Of a stretch of DNA of 38,118 bases, positions 8,814 to 15,492 are shown one piece after another; the first letter of the stretch is position 1, and each line of letters begins with the position of its first letter. The position numbers and the translations under genes are program-made. The notes under the pieces were generated by a model. It was not told where the DNA came from. It saw nothing but the letters and a program-made list of their open reading frames with translations, and did not search any database. Location: assembly GCA_937952095.1 (NCBI GenBank), contig CALFYG010000039.1:1-38118 (forward strand). Direction: 5' to 3'. This stretch comes from an uncultured Micrococcales bacterium. GTDB lineage: Bacteria > Actinomycetota > Actinomycetes > S36-B12 > UBA10799.

Positions 8814-8900
8814 GTGAGACTTCTGTACTCCCGTGAGACGTACACGTCCGTGCACGACTCACCGCAGTGCGTACGACTCACACGGGTACAGAGGGCTCAC
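8814..8900. repeat. Imperfect 30-bp inverted repeat between DUF4233 and ndk
   Basis: Arms 8814-8843 and 8871-8900 match at about 24 of 30 positions, with most mismatches allowing G-U pairs, and the loop is 27 bases. Each arm carries two copies of GTGAG(A/T/C)C, so the region reads as two direct copies followed by two inverted copies (GTGAGAC at 8814 and 8833; GACTCAC or GGCTCAC near 8855, 8875 and 8894). It could fold into a long hairpin and end folC-operon transcription, or be a mobile palindromic repeat. Confidence 0.6.
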
Positions 8901-8904
8901 GCCC

Positions 8905-8916
8905 GCAAGCGCTTGC
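8905..8916. repeat. 12-bp perfect palindrome GCAAGCGCTTGC
   Basis: A perfect palindrome flanked by CCC and CGGG, directly after the long inverted repeat and about 55 bases before the ndk -10 box. It could be an operator for a dimeric regulator or part of a terminator; no regulator is known from this sequence. Confidence 0.4.
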
Positions 8917-8969
8917 CGGGCCATCGCCACGGCTCACCGGCCGAACGGTGGGCGCCGAAGCCGCCACCG

Positions 8970-8975
8970 TAATCT
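8970..8975 (+). promoter_or_regulatory. -10 box for leaderless ndk
   Basis: TAATCT ends six bases before the ndk ATG (spacer GGATCC) and there is no Shine-Dalgarno sequence. No recognisable -35 is seen 16-19 bases upstream. Confidence 0.55.
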
Positions 8976-8981
8976 GGATCC

Positions 8982-9392
8982 ATGTCGATCGAACGAACCC
9001 TGATCCTGATCAAGCCTGACGGCGTGGAGCGTGGCCTCGTGGGTGAGGTGCTGTCCCGCATCGAGCGCAAGGGCTTCACGCTGGTGGCCCTGGAACTGCG
9101 CACGCTGGACGTCGAGACCGCGCGGGCGCACTACGGCGAGCACGAGGGCAAGCCCTTCTTCGGTGAGCTCGTCGAGTTCATCACGTCGGGTCCGCTGGTG
9201 GCCGGGGTGATCGAGGGTGAAGAGGCGATCGCTGCATGGCGCACCATGATGGGTGCCACCAAGCCCGTGGACGCCACGCCCGGCTCGATCCGCGCAGACC
9301 TTGCGACCGAGATGGGCCGGAACATCGTCCACGGCTCGGATTCGCCGGCGTCGGCCGAGCGTGAGATCGGATTGTTCTTCCCCGGTCTGTAA
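8982..9392 (+). CDS. ndk: Nucleoside-diphosphate kinase
   Basis: A 136-residue enzyme of normal length that transfers the gamma-phosphate between nucleoside di- and triphosphates through a phosphohistidine. The ERTLILIKPDGVERGLVGEV start, the MMGATKPVDATPGSIRAD loop and the active-site segment NIVHGSDS (His117) are intact. It follows a leaderless-type promoter and precedes a hairpin at 9412-9437, so it is probably its own transcription unit, separate from the downstream mre cluster. Confidence 0.98.
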   Translation: MSIERTLILIKPDGVERGLVGEVLSRIERKGFTLVALELRTLDVETARAHYGEHEGKPFFGELVEFITSGPLVAGVIEGEEAIAAWRTMMGATKPVDATPGSIRADLATEMGRNIVHGSDSPASAEREIGLFFPGL

Positions 9393-9411
9393 CGACCCCG
9401 AATCTGCGCAA

Positions 9412-9437
9412 AGCACCCGCGGCCCGTCGGGGGTGCT
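9412..9437 (+). terminator. Hairpin between ndk and mreB
   Basis: AGCACCC (9412-9418) pairs with GGGTGCT (9431-9437) around a 12-base GC-rich loop, 20 bases after the ndk stop. There is no T tract, which is common for actinobacterial terminators. Confidence 0.55.
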
Positions 9438-9476
9438 ACGTACGATGGACGGGCGCACTTGGAGGTCACTTTGGCG

Positions 9477-10517
9477 ATGTTGGCGGACACACGCCCACGG
9501 CCACGCCTGAGCCTCGGGCGGGACCTTGCCATCGACCTCGGGACCTCGCGCACCCGGATCTTCAGTCGGGGCTCCGGGGTGGTGCTCGACGAGCCGTCGG
9601 TCGTTGCCATGCGCGGCGACGACGTCGTCGCGGTCGGACAGGCGGCCAAAGAGATGACGGGGCGCACGCCGGGCGAGATCGAGGTGGTCCATCCCATCGC
9701 ACACGCGGTCATCCGGCATTACGACGCGGCTGAGCGCATGCTCCGGTACTTCGTGCAGCGTGCGCATGGCCGGTCCCTGATCACCCGACCGCGGCTCGTG
9801 ATCAACACCCCGGCCCACCTGACCGGGGTGGAGCAGCGGGCGGTGCGTGACGCTGCGTATGCGGCCGGCGCGCGGCAGGTGTTCCTCGTGCCGTCGGCGA
9901 TCGCGGCCGCGATCGGCGCGGGTGTGGCGATCCATGAGACCCGTGGCCATTTCGTGCTGTCCATCGGCGCCGGGTCCACGGAGGTTGCGGTGCTCGCCCT
10001 CGGCGGGGTGGTCGCCGGGGAGAGTCTTCGGCTCGGCGGCGATGACTTCGACCAAGCGGTCGTCGATTACCTCATCGAGCACTTCGACATCCGGGTGGGC
10101 CCGATCACCGCAGAGCAGATCAAGATCGAACTCGGGTCCGCCGTTCCGGTTGACGGTCTGGACCCGATGGCGGTCCGCGGTCAGGACACCCGTACGGGAT
10201 TGCCCAAAGAGATCGAACTGTCCCCGACCCACGTGCGCAAGGCACTGCAGGCGCCGCTGGAGAACCTCCTCGGTGCGGTGCGACGCGTGCTCGATGCCAC
10301 GGGGGCTGAGGTCGCGGGGGATCTGGTCCGATCCGGACTCGTGGTGACGGGCGGGGGCGCCGCGCTACGGGGGCTGCCCGAACGCCTTGAGCACGATCTG
10401 GGGGTCCCTGTGCGCTTGGCGGACGAGCCGGATCTGAGCGTGATCGACGGGGCGGGTCGGTGCGCGGAGAACATCTCGAGCGTGCGCCGGTTGCTATTGA
10501 TAGAGCCCGCCTTCTGA
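9477..10517 (+). CDS. mreB: MreB, actin-like elongation protein (divergent nucleotide site)
   Basis: A 346-residue actin homologue that organises cell-wall elongation on the inner membrane face. Phosphate-1 is conserved (AIDLGTSRTRIF, Asp20), as are DEPSVVA, GRTPGEIEVVHPI, the GVEQRAVRDAA region with its Glu, and the adenosine motif VVTGGGAALRG. Phosphate-2, normally DIGGGTTEV, reads SIGAGSTEV (Ser162 replaces the Asp), and the usual EEPMAAAIGAG reads PSAIAAAIGAG. ATP hydrolysis may be altered. GGAGG at 9461-9465 is 11 bases before the ATG at 9477 and 5 bases before an in-frame TTG at 9471, which is an equally possible start. It heads mreB-mreC-mreD-mrdA-rodA, all touching or overlapping. Confidence 0.93.
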   Translation: MLADTRPRPRLSLGRDLAIDLGTSRTRIFSRGSGVVLDEPSVVAMRGDDVVAVGQAAKEMTGRTPGEIEVVHPIAHAVIRHYDAAERMLRYFVQRAHGRSLITRPRLVINTPAHLTGVEQRAVRDAAYAAGARQVFLVPSAIAAAIGAGVAIHETRGHFVLSIGAGSTEVAVLALGGVVAGESLRLGGDDFDQAVVDYLIEHFDIRVGPITAEQIKIELGSAVPVDGLDPMAVRGQDTRTGLPKEIELSPTHVRKALQAPLENLLGAVRRVLDATGAEVAGDLVRSGLVVTGGGAALRGLPERLEHDLGVPVRLADEPDLSVIDGAGRCAENISSVRRLLLIEPAF

Positions 10518-10519
10518 CG

Positions 10520-11248
10520 ATGGCCCGAACCCGCACAGGAGTCCTCGTTCTCATCGTCGCGTCGCTGGCGCTGATCCTCTGGGACCTACGCGCCTCCGAC
10601 ACCGCTGTGCGGTCCGCGGTGTCACAGGTCGTGACGCCCCTTCAGCGCACGGCGACGTCGGTGTTCGCCCCATTCGGTCAGTGGGCCAGGGACGTCCAGG
10701 ACTTCTCCGATCCGGCCGCGCGTGCCGTGGCAGCCGAACCCATCGCTGCACAGGCTCCGCCCGGCTGGCGCACCGCGACCGGGCGTGTGGTGGCCGCCGA
10801 CATCGGGGGTGAGCGCGCAAGCGTCACTGTCGACGTCGGACGGTCCTCCGGGATACAGGTCGGCAACGCCGTGCTGGCACCTGGTGGGCTGGTGGGCACC
10901 GTGGCCCGGGTCGCCGATGATTCGGCAAGTGTCCTGCTCGTCACGGATCCCCAGAGCACCGTCGGCGTGCGCGTCAAAGCCAGTGGAGAGATGGGGGTGG
11001 CGACGGGATCGGGGATGGGTCAGGACCTCGGACTGTCGATCCTCAACCCTGCCGCGGAGATTGCGATCGGTGACGAGGTCGTGAGTCTCGGCTCGACACA
11101 GCGGGCCGGCGTTCCCCCGGACCTCCCGGTCGGAACCATCTCCGGGCTCGACACGGCGGCCGTGGACTCCGGGCGCTCAGCTGCGGCGACGCCGGTGGCG
11201 GGGATGACGACCTTGGACACCCTTGTGATCCTCACGGAGCGCTCATGA
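10520..11248 (+). CDS. mreC: MreC, rod-shape scaffold protein (short coiled-coil region)
   Basis: A 242-residue bitopic membrane protein: one N-terminal helix (about residues 7-24), then the periplasm-side beta domain starting near residue 84 (ATGRVVAADIGGERASVTVDVGRSSGIQVG), including GLVGTVARVADDSASVLLVTD and GDEVVSLG. MreC links MreB and MreD to PBP2-RodA. Only about 60 residues separate the helix from the beta domain, and they are rich in Pro and Ala (DPAARAVAAEPIAAQAPPGW) where homologues carry a long heptad coiled coil with RL.AEN-type repeats. The ATG lies two bases after the mreB stop; an earlier in-frame start at 10460 would overlap mreB and is not favoured. The stop overlaps mreD (ATGA). 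Confidence 0.9.
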   Translation: MARTRTGVLVLIVASLALILWDLRASDTAVRSAVSQVVTPLQRTATSVFAPFGQWARDVQDFSDPAARAVAAEPIAAQAPPGWRTATGRVVAADIGGERASVTVDVGRSSGIQVGNAVLAPGGLVGTVARVADDSASVLLVTDPQSTVGVRVKASGEMGVATGSGMGQDLGLSILNPAAEIAIGDEVVSLGSTQRAGVPPDLPVGTISGLDTAAVDSGRSAAATPVAGMTTLDTLVILTERS

Positions 11249-11748
11249 GCACCGCCTCGGCGCGTAAGCCAGGACTGCACGTCCCACGGGTGGTCATCGG
11301 CTCGATCGTCGCGGTCCTTGCGGCGTACATCATCGAGTCTTCTGTGCTTCCGGCCATCGGACTCTCGGCGGCCATCCCAGTGGTGTTCGCGGTGGTCGTC
11401 GTCCTCGCGATGGCGTGGGGGCCGACCGTGGGGCCAAGCGTCGGCTTCGGGGCCGGTCTGTTGATCGACCTCACAGGAACCGGCACGCTCGGGGTCGGCG
11501 CACTGGTGGGCTGTGTGCTCGGAGTGGTCGCAGCGCGGATACCTGTCGACCGGTGGCGGTGGTCCGGCGCGGGCTGGGCGACCCTGGTCACGGCTGCGGC
11601 GGCGCTGCTGGACACCGGCATCAACGCCGTGCTGGCTGGACGAGTCCCCTCGGTCTCTTTGAACTTGTTGTGGGTCCTCGGCGGGGCTGCGCTGTGCGTC
11701 CTGGTCCTGCTTCCCACCCGCGCCTGGCTGCAAGAGGCGGTGCGATGA
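11245..11748 (+). CDS. mreD: MreD, rod-shape membrane protein
   Basis: A 167-residue polytopic membrane protein with about five hydrophobic segments. The features GPTVGPSVGFGAGLLIDLTGTGTLGVGALVGCVLGVVAARIP match the conserved core of MreD (G...GF..GLL.D......G..AL...LVG). MreD works with MreC to activate the PBP2-RodA synthase. Its ATG overlaps the mreC stop and its stop overlaps the mrdA start (both ATGA), so the three are translationally coupled. Confidence 0.93.
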   Translation: MSTASARKPGLHVPRVVIGSIVAVLAAYIIESSVLPAIGLSAAIPVVFAVVVVLAMAWGPTVGPSVGFGAGLLIDLTGTGTLGVGALVGCVLGVVAARIPVDRWRWSGAGWATLVTAAAALLDTGINAVLAGRVPSVSLNLLWVLGGAALCVLVLLPTRAWLQEAVR

Positions 11749-13670
11749 CCCAGACCGTCACGCCCGTGCGGGATACCTCTGGAGCCGATGTGGCTCGGCG
11801 TCGGCTACGAGTGCTCAGTGCGCTCATCCTCGTGGTGGGCCTGACCATCGCGGCCAGGCTGGTCTGGTTGCAGACGGCGCAGGCGGACACGTATCGAGCG
11901 ATCGCCCAGCAGGTCCAGACCGACGTCGTGGCAGTGCCCGCCGCCCGTGGCGACATCGTGGACCGGACCGGACAGATCCTCGCGGGCAACCGCACGAGTT
12001 ACGAAGTGGCCGTCGAATCGCCGGTGGATGACCAGACGGTCGCCGCTCTGGTCGACCTCTCGGGCTCATCGAAGGCCGCCATCACGGCGCGCTTGTCGAT
12101 CTGTGGGGAACCCGGGGCGACGCCGGGCACGTGCTACCGAGGCGAGCCGGGACGACCGATCCCCGTGCTCACCGACGTGCCCATCCCGCAAGCGCTCGCG
12201 ATCCGCGACGCCGACCTGCCGGGAGTGGTCGTGCGGCAGGTGCCCGTCCGGGACTACCCCTCGAAGGCGAATGCGGCTCACGTGCTCGGTTACCTCGGCG
12301 ACGGGCAGGGACGTTCCGGGCTCGAGGCGGAGTACGACGAGGCGCTGCGGGGACAGCAGGGCGAGGCCAAGCAGGTTCTGACCCGAGACGGCGGTGCCAC
12401 CGAGGAGATGGTCGCAGCACCGCAGGACGGCCAGCGACTGCTGACCACGCTCGATCTGGACACCCAGGTGGTCGCCGAACGCGCCTTGCGCGACGCCGTG
12501 GATGCCGCCCGAGATGCCGGATACCGGGCAACCGGAGGTTCCGTGATCGTGATGGACGTCCGGACCGGAGCCATCCGGGCCGTGGCCTCATATCCGACGT
12601 ACGACCCCAACATCTGGGCACAGGGGCTCACCGACGCGCAGTACGCGGAGTTGACCGACGAATCCGGTGGGCGCCCGCTGGTCTTCCGCCCCATCCAAGC
12701 GCTCATGCCGCCGGCGTCGACGTTCAAGTCCTTGACCACAGTGGCGGCAGACGAGGCCGGGTTCGACCTCGATGGGACGTACCAGTGTCCGTCCGCTCTC
12801 GTCGTCGGGGGGCAGACCTTCCGGAACTACGAATCCCGTGCCTACGGGCCCGTGTCCCTGGCGCAGGCGCTGTCGGTGTCCTGCGACACGGTGTTCTACC
12901 GGCTCGGGTACCAGATGTGGAAGCGGGACGGTGGGCTGGCCGGCGACGGCGCGGCCGAGCAGGTGGTGCGCACGGCGCGCGAGTTCGGCCTTGGAGGCAC
13001 CACCGGTGTCGACATTCCCGGTGAGGTGGCGGGCTCGGTGCCCGACCGCGCGGATGTCATCGCCGAATACGAGCAACGACGTGACGACTTCTGCCGTCGC
13101 GCGCGGGAAGGGTATCCGGAGGAGAAGAGTCCGGCCCGAGCCCGCCTGCTCACGTCGTACGCCCGTGACTACTGCCGTTCCGGGGATCAGTACAAGGCCG
13201 GTGACGCCATGAACACCGCCATCGGTCAGGGTCGCACCCTCGTGACACCGCTGCAGATGGCCGTCGCGTACGCCGCGATCGCCAACGGCGGCACGGTGGT
13301 CACCCCGCACGTCGGTGCGGAGTTGCAGGGTGACACGACGGTCCGCCTGGCCGCACCGCCCAAGGGCCGTGTCGACGCCGACCCGGAAACGCTGGCGTAC
13401 GTGCGGGCGGCGCTGACCGACACCACAGTCGACGGGACCGCCAGTGGTGCGTTCGCCGGATTCCCCCTCGAGGAGTACCCGGTGGCCGCGAAGACCGGCA
13501 CCGCGGAAGTGGCGGGCAAGCAGTCGACTTCGTGGTTCGCGAGTTTCGCGCCCGCAGACGATCCGCGGTACGTGGTGATCGTCAACGTCGATCAGGGCGG
13601 TCTTGGGGCGGCGACGTCGGGCCCGGTCGCCCGGGCCGTGTACGAGCATCTGCTGGGGGTCACACCATGA
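11745..13670 (+). CDS. mrdA: Penicillin-binding protein 2, elongation transpeptidase
   Basis: A 641-residue class B PBP: one N-terminal anchor helix (about residues 20-40), a pedestal/dimerisation domain (AARGDIVDRTGQILAGN), and the transpeptidase domain with SxxK = STFK (catalytic Ser325), the second motif SCD (379-381, the S-x-D form usual in PBP2) and KTG (583-585, AAKTGTAEV). It cross-links peptidoglycan during elongation and partners the SEDS polymerase RodA encoded next. An insert around ICGEPGATPGTCYRGEP and another near FCRRAREGYP...ARDYC carry two pairs of cysteines that may form disulphides outside the cell. The ATG at 11745 overlaps the mreD stop; the longer upstream frame is spurious. 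Confidence 0.96.
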   Translation: MTQTVTPVRDTSGADVARRRLRVLSALILVVGLTIAARLVWLQTAQADTYRAIAQQVQTDVVAVPAARGDIVDRTGQILAGNRTSYEVAVESPVDDQTVAALVDLSGSSKAAITARLSICGEPGATPGTCYRGEPGRPIPVLTDVPIPQALAIRDADLPGVVVRQVPVRDYPSKANAAHVLGYLGDGQGRSGLEAEYDEALRGQQGEAKQVLTRDGGATEEMVAAPQDGQRLLTTLDLDTQVVAERALRDAVDAARDAGYRATGGSVIVMDVRTGAIRAVASYPTYDPNIWAQGLTDAQYAELTDESGGRPLVFRPIQALMPPASTFKSLTTVAADEAGFDLDGTYQCPSALVVGGQTFRNYESRAYGPVSLAQALSVSCDTVFYRLGYQMWKRDGGLAGDGAAEQVVRTAREFGLGGTTGVDIPGEVAGSVPDRADVIAEYEQRRDDFCRRAREGYPEEKSPARARLLTSYARDYCRSGDQYKAGDAMNTAIGQGRTLVTPLQMAVAYAAIANGGTVVTPHVGAELQGDTTVRLAAPPKGRVDADPETLAYVRAALTDTTVDGTASGAFAGFPLEEYPVAAKTGTAEVAGKQSTSWFASFAPADDPRYVVIVNVDQGGLGAATSGPVARAVYEHLLGVTP

Positions 13671-14806
13671 GTGCGACCCTCACCAGCCGACGGTTGCCTG
13701 AGGTCACCCGTCGATTCGATGTGTGGATCCTGGCGTGTGCGGTCACGCTGAGCGTGATCGGGATCGCCATGGTGTACTCCACGACCTGGGGACGACTGGT
13801 GCGCGACGGCGATCCCGGCGGCTACTTCGCCATCCGCCAGACGCTGTTCCTCGTGCTCGGTGCCTTGGCGGCGTGGGTGGTGTACCGGTTGGACCGCCCG
13901 GCGTTGATGGCACTGGCGGCAGTGGGCTACGCCGGCAGTGTGCTTGGCCTGCTCGCGGTGCTCACGCCGTTGGGCACGACGATCAACGGCACGCGAGCTT
14001 GGCTGACCCTGCCAGGTGGCTTCACATTGCAGCCCGCCGAGTTCGCGAAGGTCTTCGTGGTTCTGCTGGCGGCGCTGTGGTTGTCCGACCGCCAGGGGAT
14101 GCGAGGACTCAACGACCCTCCCGAGCCTCAGGCCGTGCTGGGAGTGCTGGCCGCCACCGGCGTCGTCGCCGGACTCTTGCTCCTGCAACCCGATCTCGGA
14201 TCGGCGTTGGTCACCGGCGCGGCCGTGCTCGGTGTGCTCTTCGTGGCCGGCGTGCGCAGACGTTTGTTGGTCGGGCTCGTCGTGGCCGGTGCCCTGGCCG
14301 CCGTCGGGGCCTATCTGCTGGGGGTGCTTGATGCCTATCAGGTGGCCCGTTTCACGGCCTTCCTCGACCCGCAGGCCGACCCGCAGGGCGTCGGGTACAA
14401 CGTCCAGCAGGCTTTGATCGCGATCGGCACGGGTGGGGTCCAGGGCCAGGGACTGCTCGACGGGGTCCACACGCAGGGTGCGTTCGTGCCCTACCAGTAC
14501 ACGGACTTCATCTTCTCGGCCGTGGGCGAGGAACTCGGGATGATCGGTGGCCTCACGGTGATCGGTGTGTTCGTGGTGTTCCTGCTGAGGGGGGCCGCCG
14601 CGGCGACGCGCGCGGACCGGTTCGGGGCGCTGTTGGCGACCGGGATCGTCTGCTGGCTGGCCGCCCAGGGCTTCGAGAACCTGGGGATGAACCTCGGTCT
14701 GTTGCCGGTCACCGGGGTGCCGATGCCCTTCGTGTCGTATGGCGGGTCCAGTGTGATCGCTGCCTGGATCGGCGTTGGTCTGCTGTTGCGGGTCTCCCGG
14801 CACTGA
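13667..14806 (+). CDS. rodA: RodA, SEDS peptidoglycan polymerase
   Basis: A 379-residue membrane protein with about ten helices that polymerises lipid II during elongation. It shows the SEDS signatures: GTTINGTRAWLTLPGGFTLQPAEFAK, LLLQPDLGSALV, the extracellular-loop segment VGYNVQQALIAIGTGG...QGQGLLDG with FVPYQYTDFIFSAVGEELG, and the C-terminal GVPMPFVSYGGSSV. Length is typical. Its ATG overlaps the mrdA stop (ATGA), the usual pairing of a SEDS polymerase with its PBP. It ends the Rod cluster; 51 bases separate it from the next gene, with no clear terminator. Confidence 0.97.
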   Translation: MSATLTSRRLPEVTRRFDVWILACAVTLSVIGIAMVYSTTWGRLVRDGDPGGYFAIRQTLFLVLGALAAWVVYRLDRPALMALAAVGYAGSVLGLLAVLTPLGTTINGTRAWLTLPGGFTLQPAEFAKVFVVLLAALWLSDRQGMRGLNDPPEPQAVLGVLAATGVVAGLLLLQPDLGSALVTGAAVLGVLFVAGVRRRLLVGLVVAGALAAVGAYLLGVLDAYQVARFTAFLDPQADPQGVGYNVQQALIAIGTGGVQGQGLLDGVHTQGAFVPYQYTDFIFSAVGEELGMIGGLTVIGVFVVFLLRGAAAATRADRFGALLATGIVCWLAAQGFENLGMNLGLLPVTGVPMPFVSYGGSSVIAAWIGVGLLLRVSRH

Positions 14807-14857
14807 GTCCGGGCCCTGCGTTCGCGCGTTCCGGATGCCTGCCGCACGCTGGAAGGC

Positions 14858-15469
14858 ATGACCGCCGTTGATTTCTACTTCGATCCCGTCTGCCCATGGG
14901 CATGGATGACCTCGCGTTGGATGCTCGAGGTGGAGCAGGTGCGCGACGTCCAGGTGTCCTGGCATGTCATGTCGTTGTCCGTGCTCAACGAGGGCCGCGA
15001 CCTACCTGAGGAGTATGTGGACCTGCTCGCGAAGGCGTGGGCGCCTGTCCGCGTCGTCATCGCGGCTGAGCAGGCACACGGCAACGAGGTCGTAGGGACG
15101 CTGTACACCGCCCTGGGCAACGAGATCCACCTGGAAGGGGAGAGCGACTACGACCTGGCGATCGCCAAGGCGTTGGCCGAGGTCGGTCTGCCGAGCGCGT
15201 TGGCCGCCGCCGCCCACTCCGACGAGTTCGACTCGGCGCTGCGCGAGTCCCACCACCGTGGCATGGATCCGGTGGGCGAGGACGTCGGTACGCCGGTGAT
15301 CCATGTGCCCGGCGCCGATGGGATCGTCGCCTTCTTCGGCCCAGTGGTGTCGCCGGCGCCGAGGGGGGAGGACGCCGGGAGGCTGTGGGACGGTGTGCTT
15401 GCGGTGGCCGAAACCCCGGGCTTCTTCGAACTGAAACGGTCCCGCGACGTGGAACCCATCTTCGACTGA
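14858..15469 (+). CDS. Rv2466c-like DsbA-fold protein with CPWA active site
   Basis: A 203-residue cytoplasmic thioredoxin/DsbA-fold protein. From memory it aligns along its length with M. tuberculosis Rv2466c, a mycothiol-dependent reductase: DFYFDPVCPWAWMTSRWMLEV, HVMSLSVLNEGRDLPEEY, WAPVRVVIAAEQAHG, MDPVGEDVGTPVIHV, AFFGPVVSPAPRGEDAG, and FFELKRSR near the C-terminus. Rv2466c carries CPWC; here the motif is CPWA (Cys12 kept, the second Cys replaced by Ala), so only a one-cysteine mechanism with an external thiol such as mycothiol seems possible. Homologues begin about ten residues earlier, but no upstream in-frame start exists. GGAAGG sits one base before the ATG, too close for a normal ribosome-binding site. 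Confidence 0.88.
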   Translation: MTAVDFYFDPVCPWAWMTSRWMLEVEQVRDVQVSWHVMSLSVLNEGRDLPEEYVDLLAKAWAPVRVVIAAEQAHGNEVVGTLYTALGNEIHLEGESDYDLAIAKALAEVGLPSALAAAAHSDEFDSALRESHHRGMDPVGEDVGTPVIHVPGADGIVAFFGPVVSPAPRGEDAGRLWDGVLAVAETPGFFELKRSRDVEPIFD

Positions 15470-15480
15470 TGGGCGTCTCG

Positions 15481-15486
15481 TACCCT
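15481..15486 (+). promoter_or_regulatory. -10 box for the radical SAM operon
   Basis: TACCCT ends six bases before the GTG at 15493, the same spacing as for folC, ndk and octT in this window. The -35 is weak. Confidence 0.4.
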
Positions 15487-15492
15487 GGAGTG

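Noticed and set aside
8257..8881. Minus-strand frames across the folC end and DUF4233
   Set aside because: Antisense shadows with no domains; the plus-strand genes are coupled and conserved.
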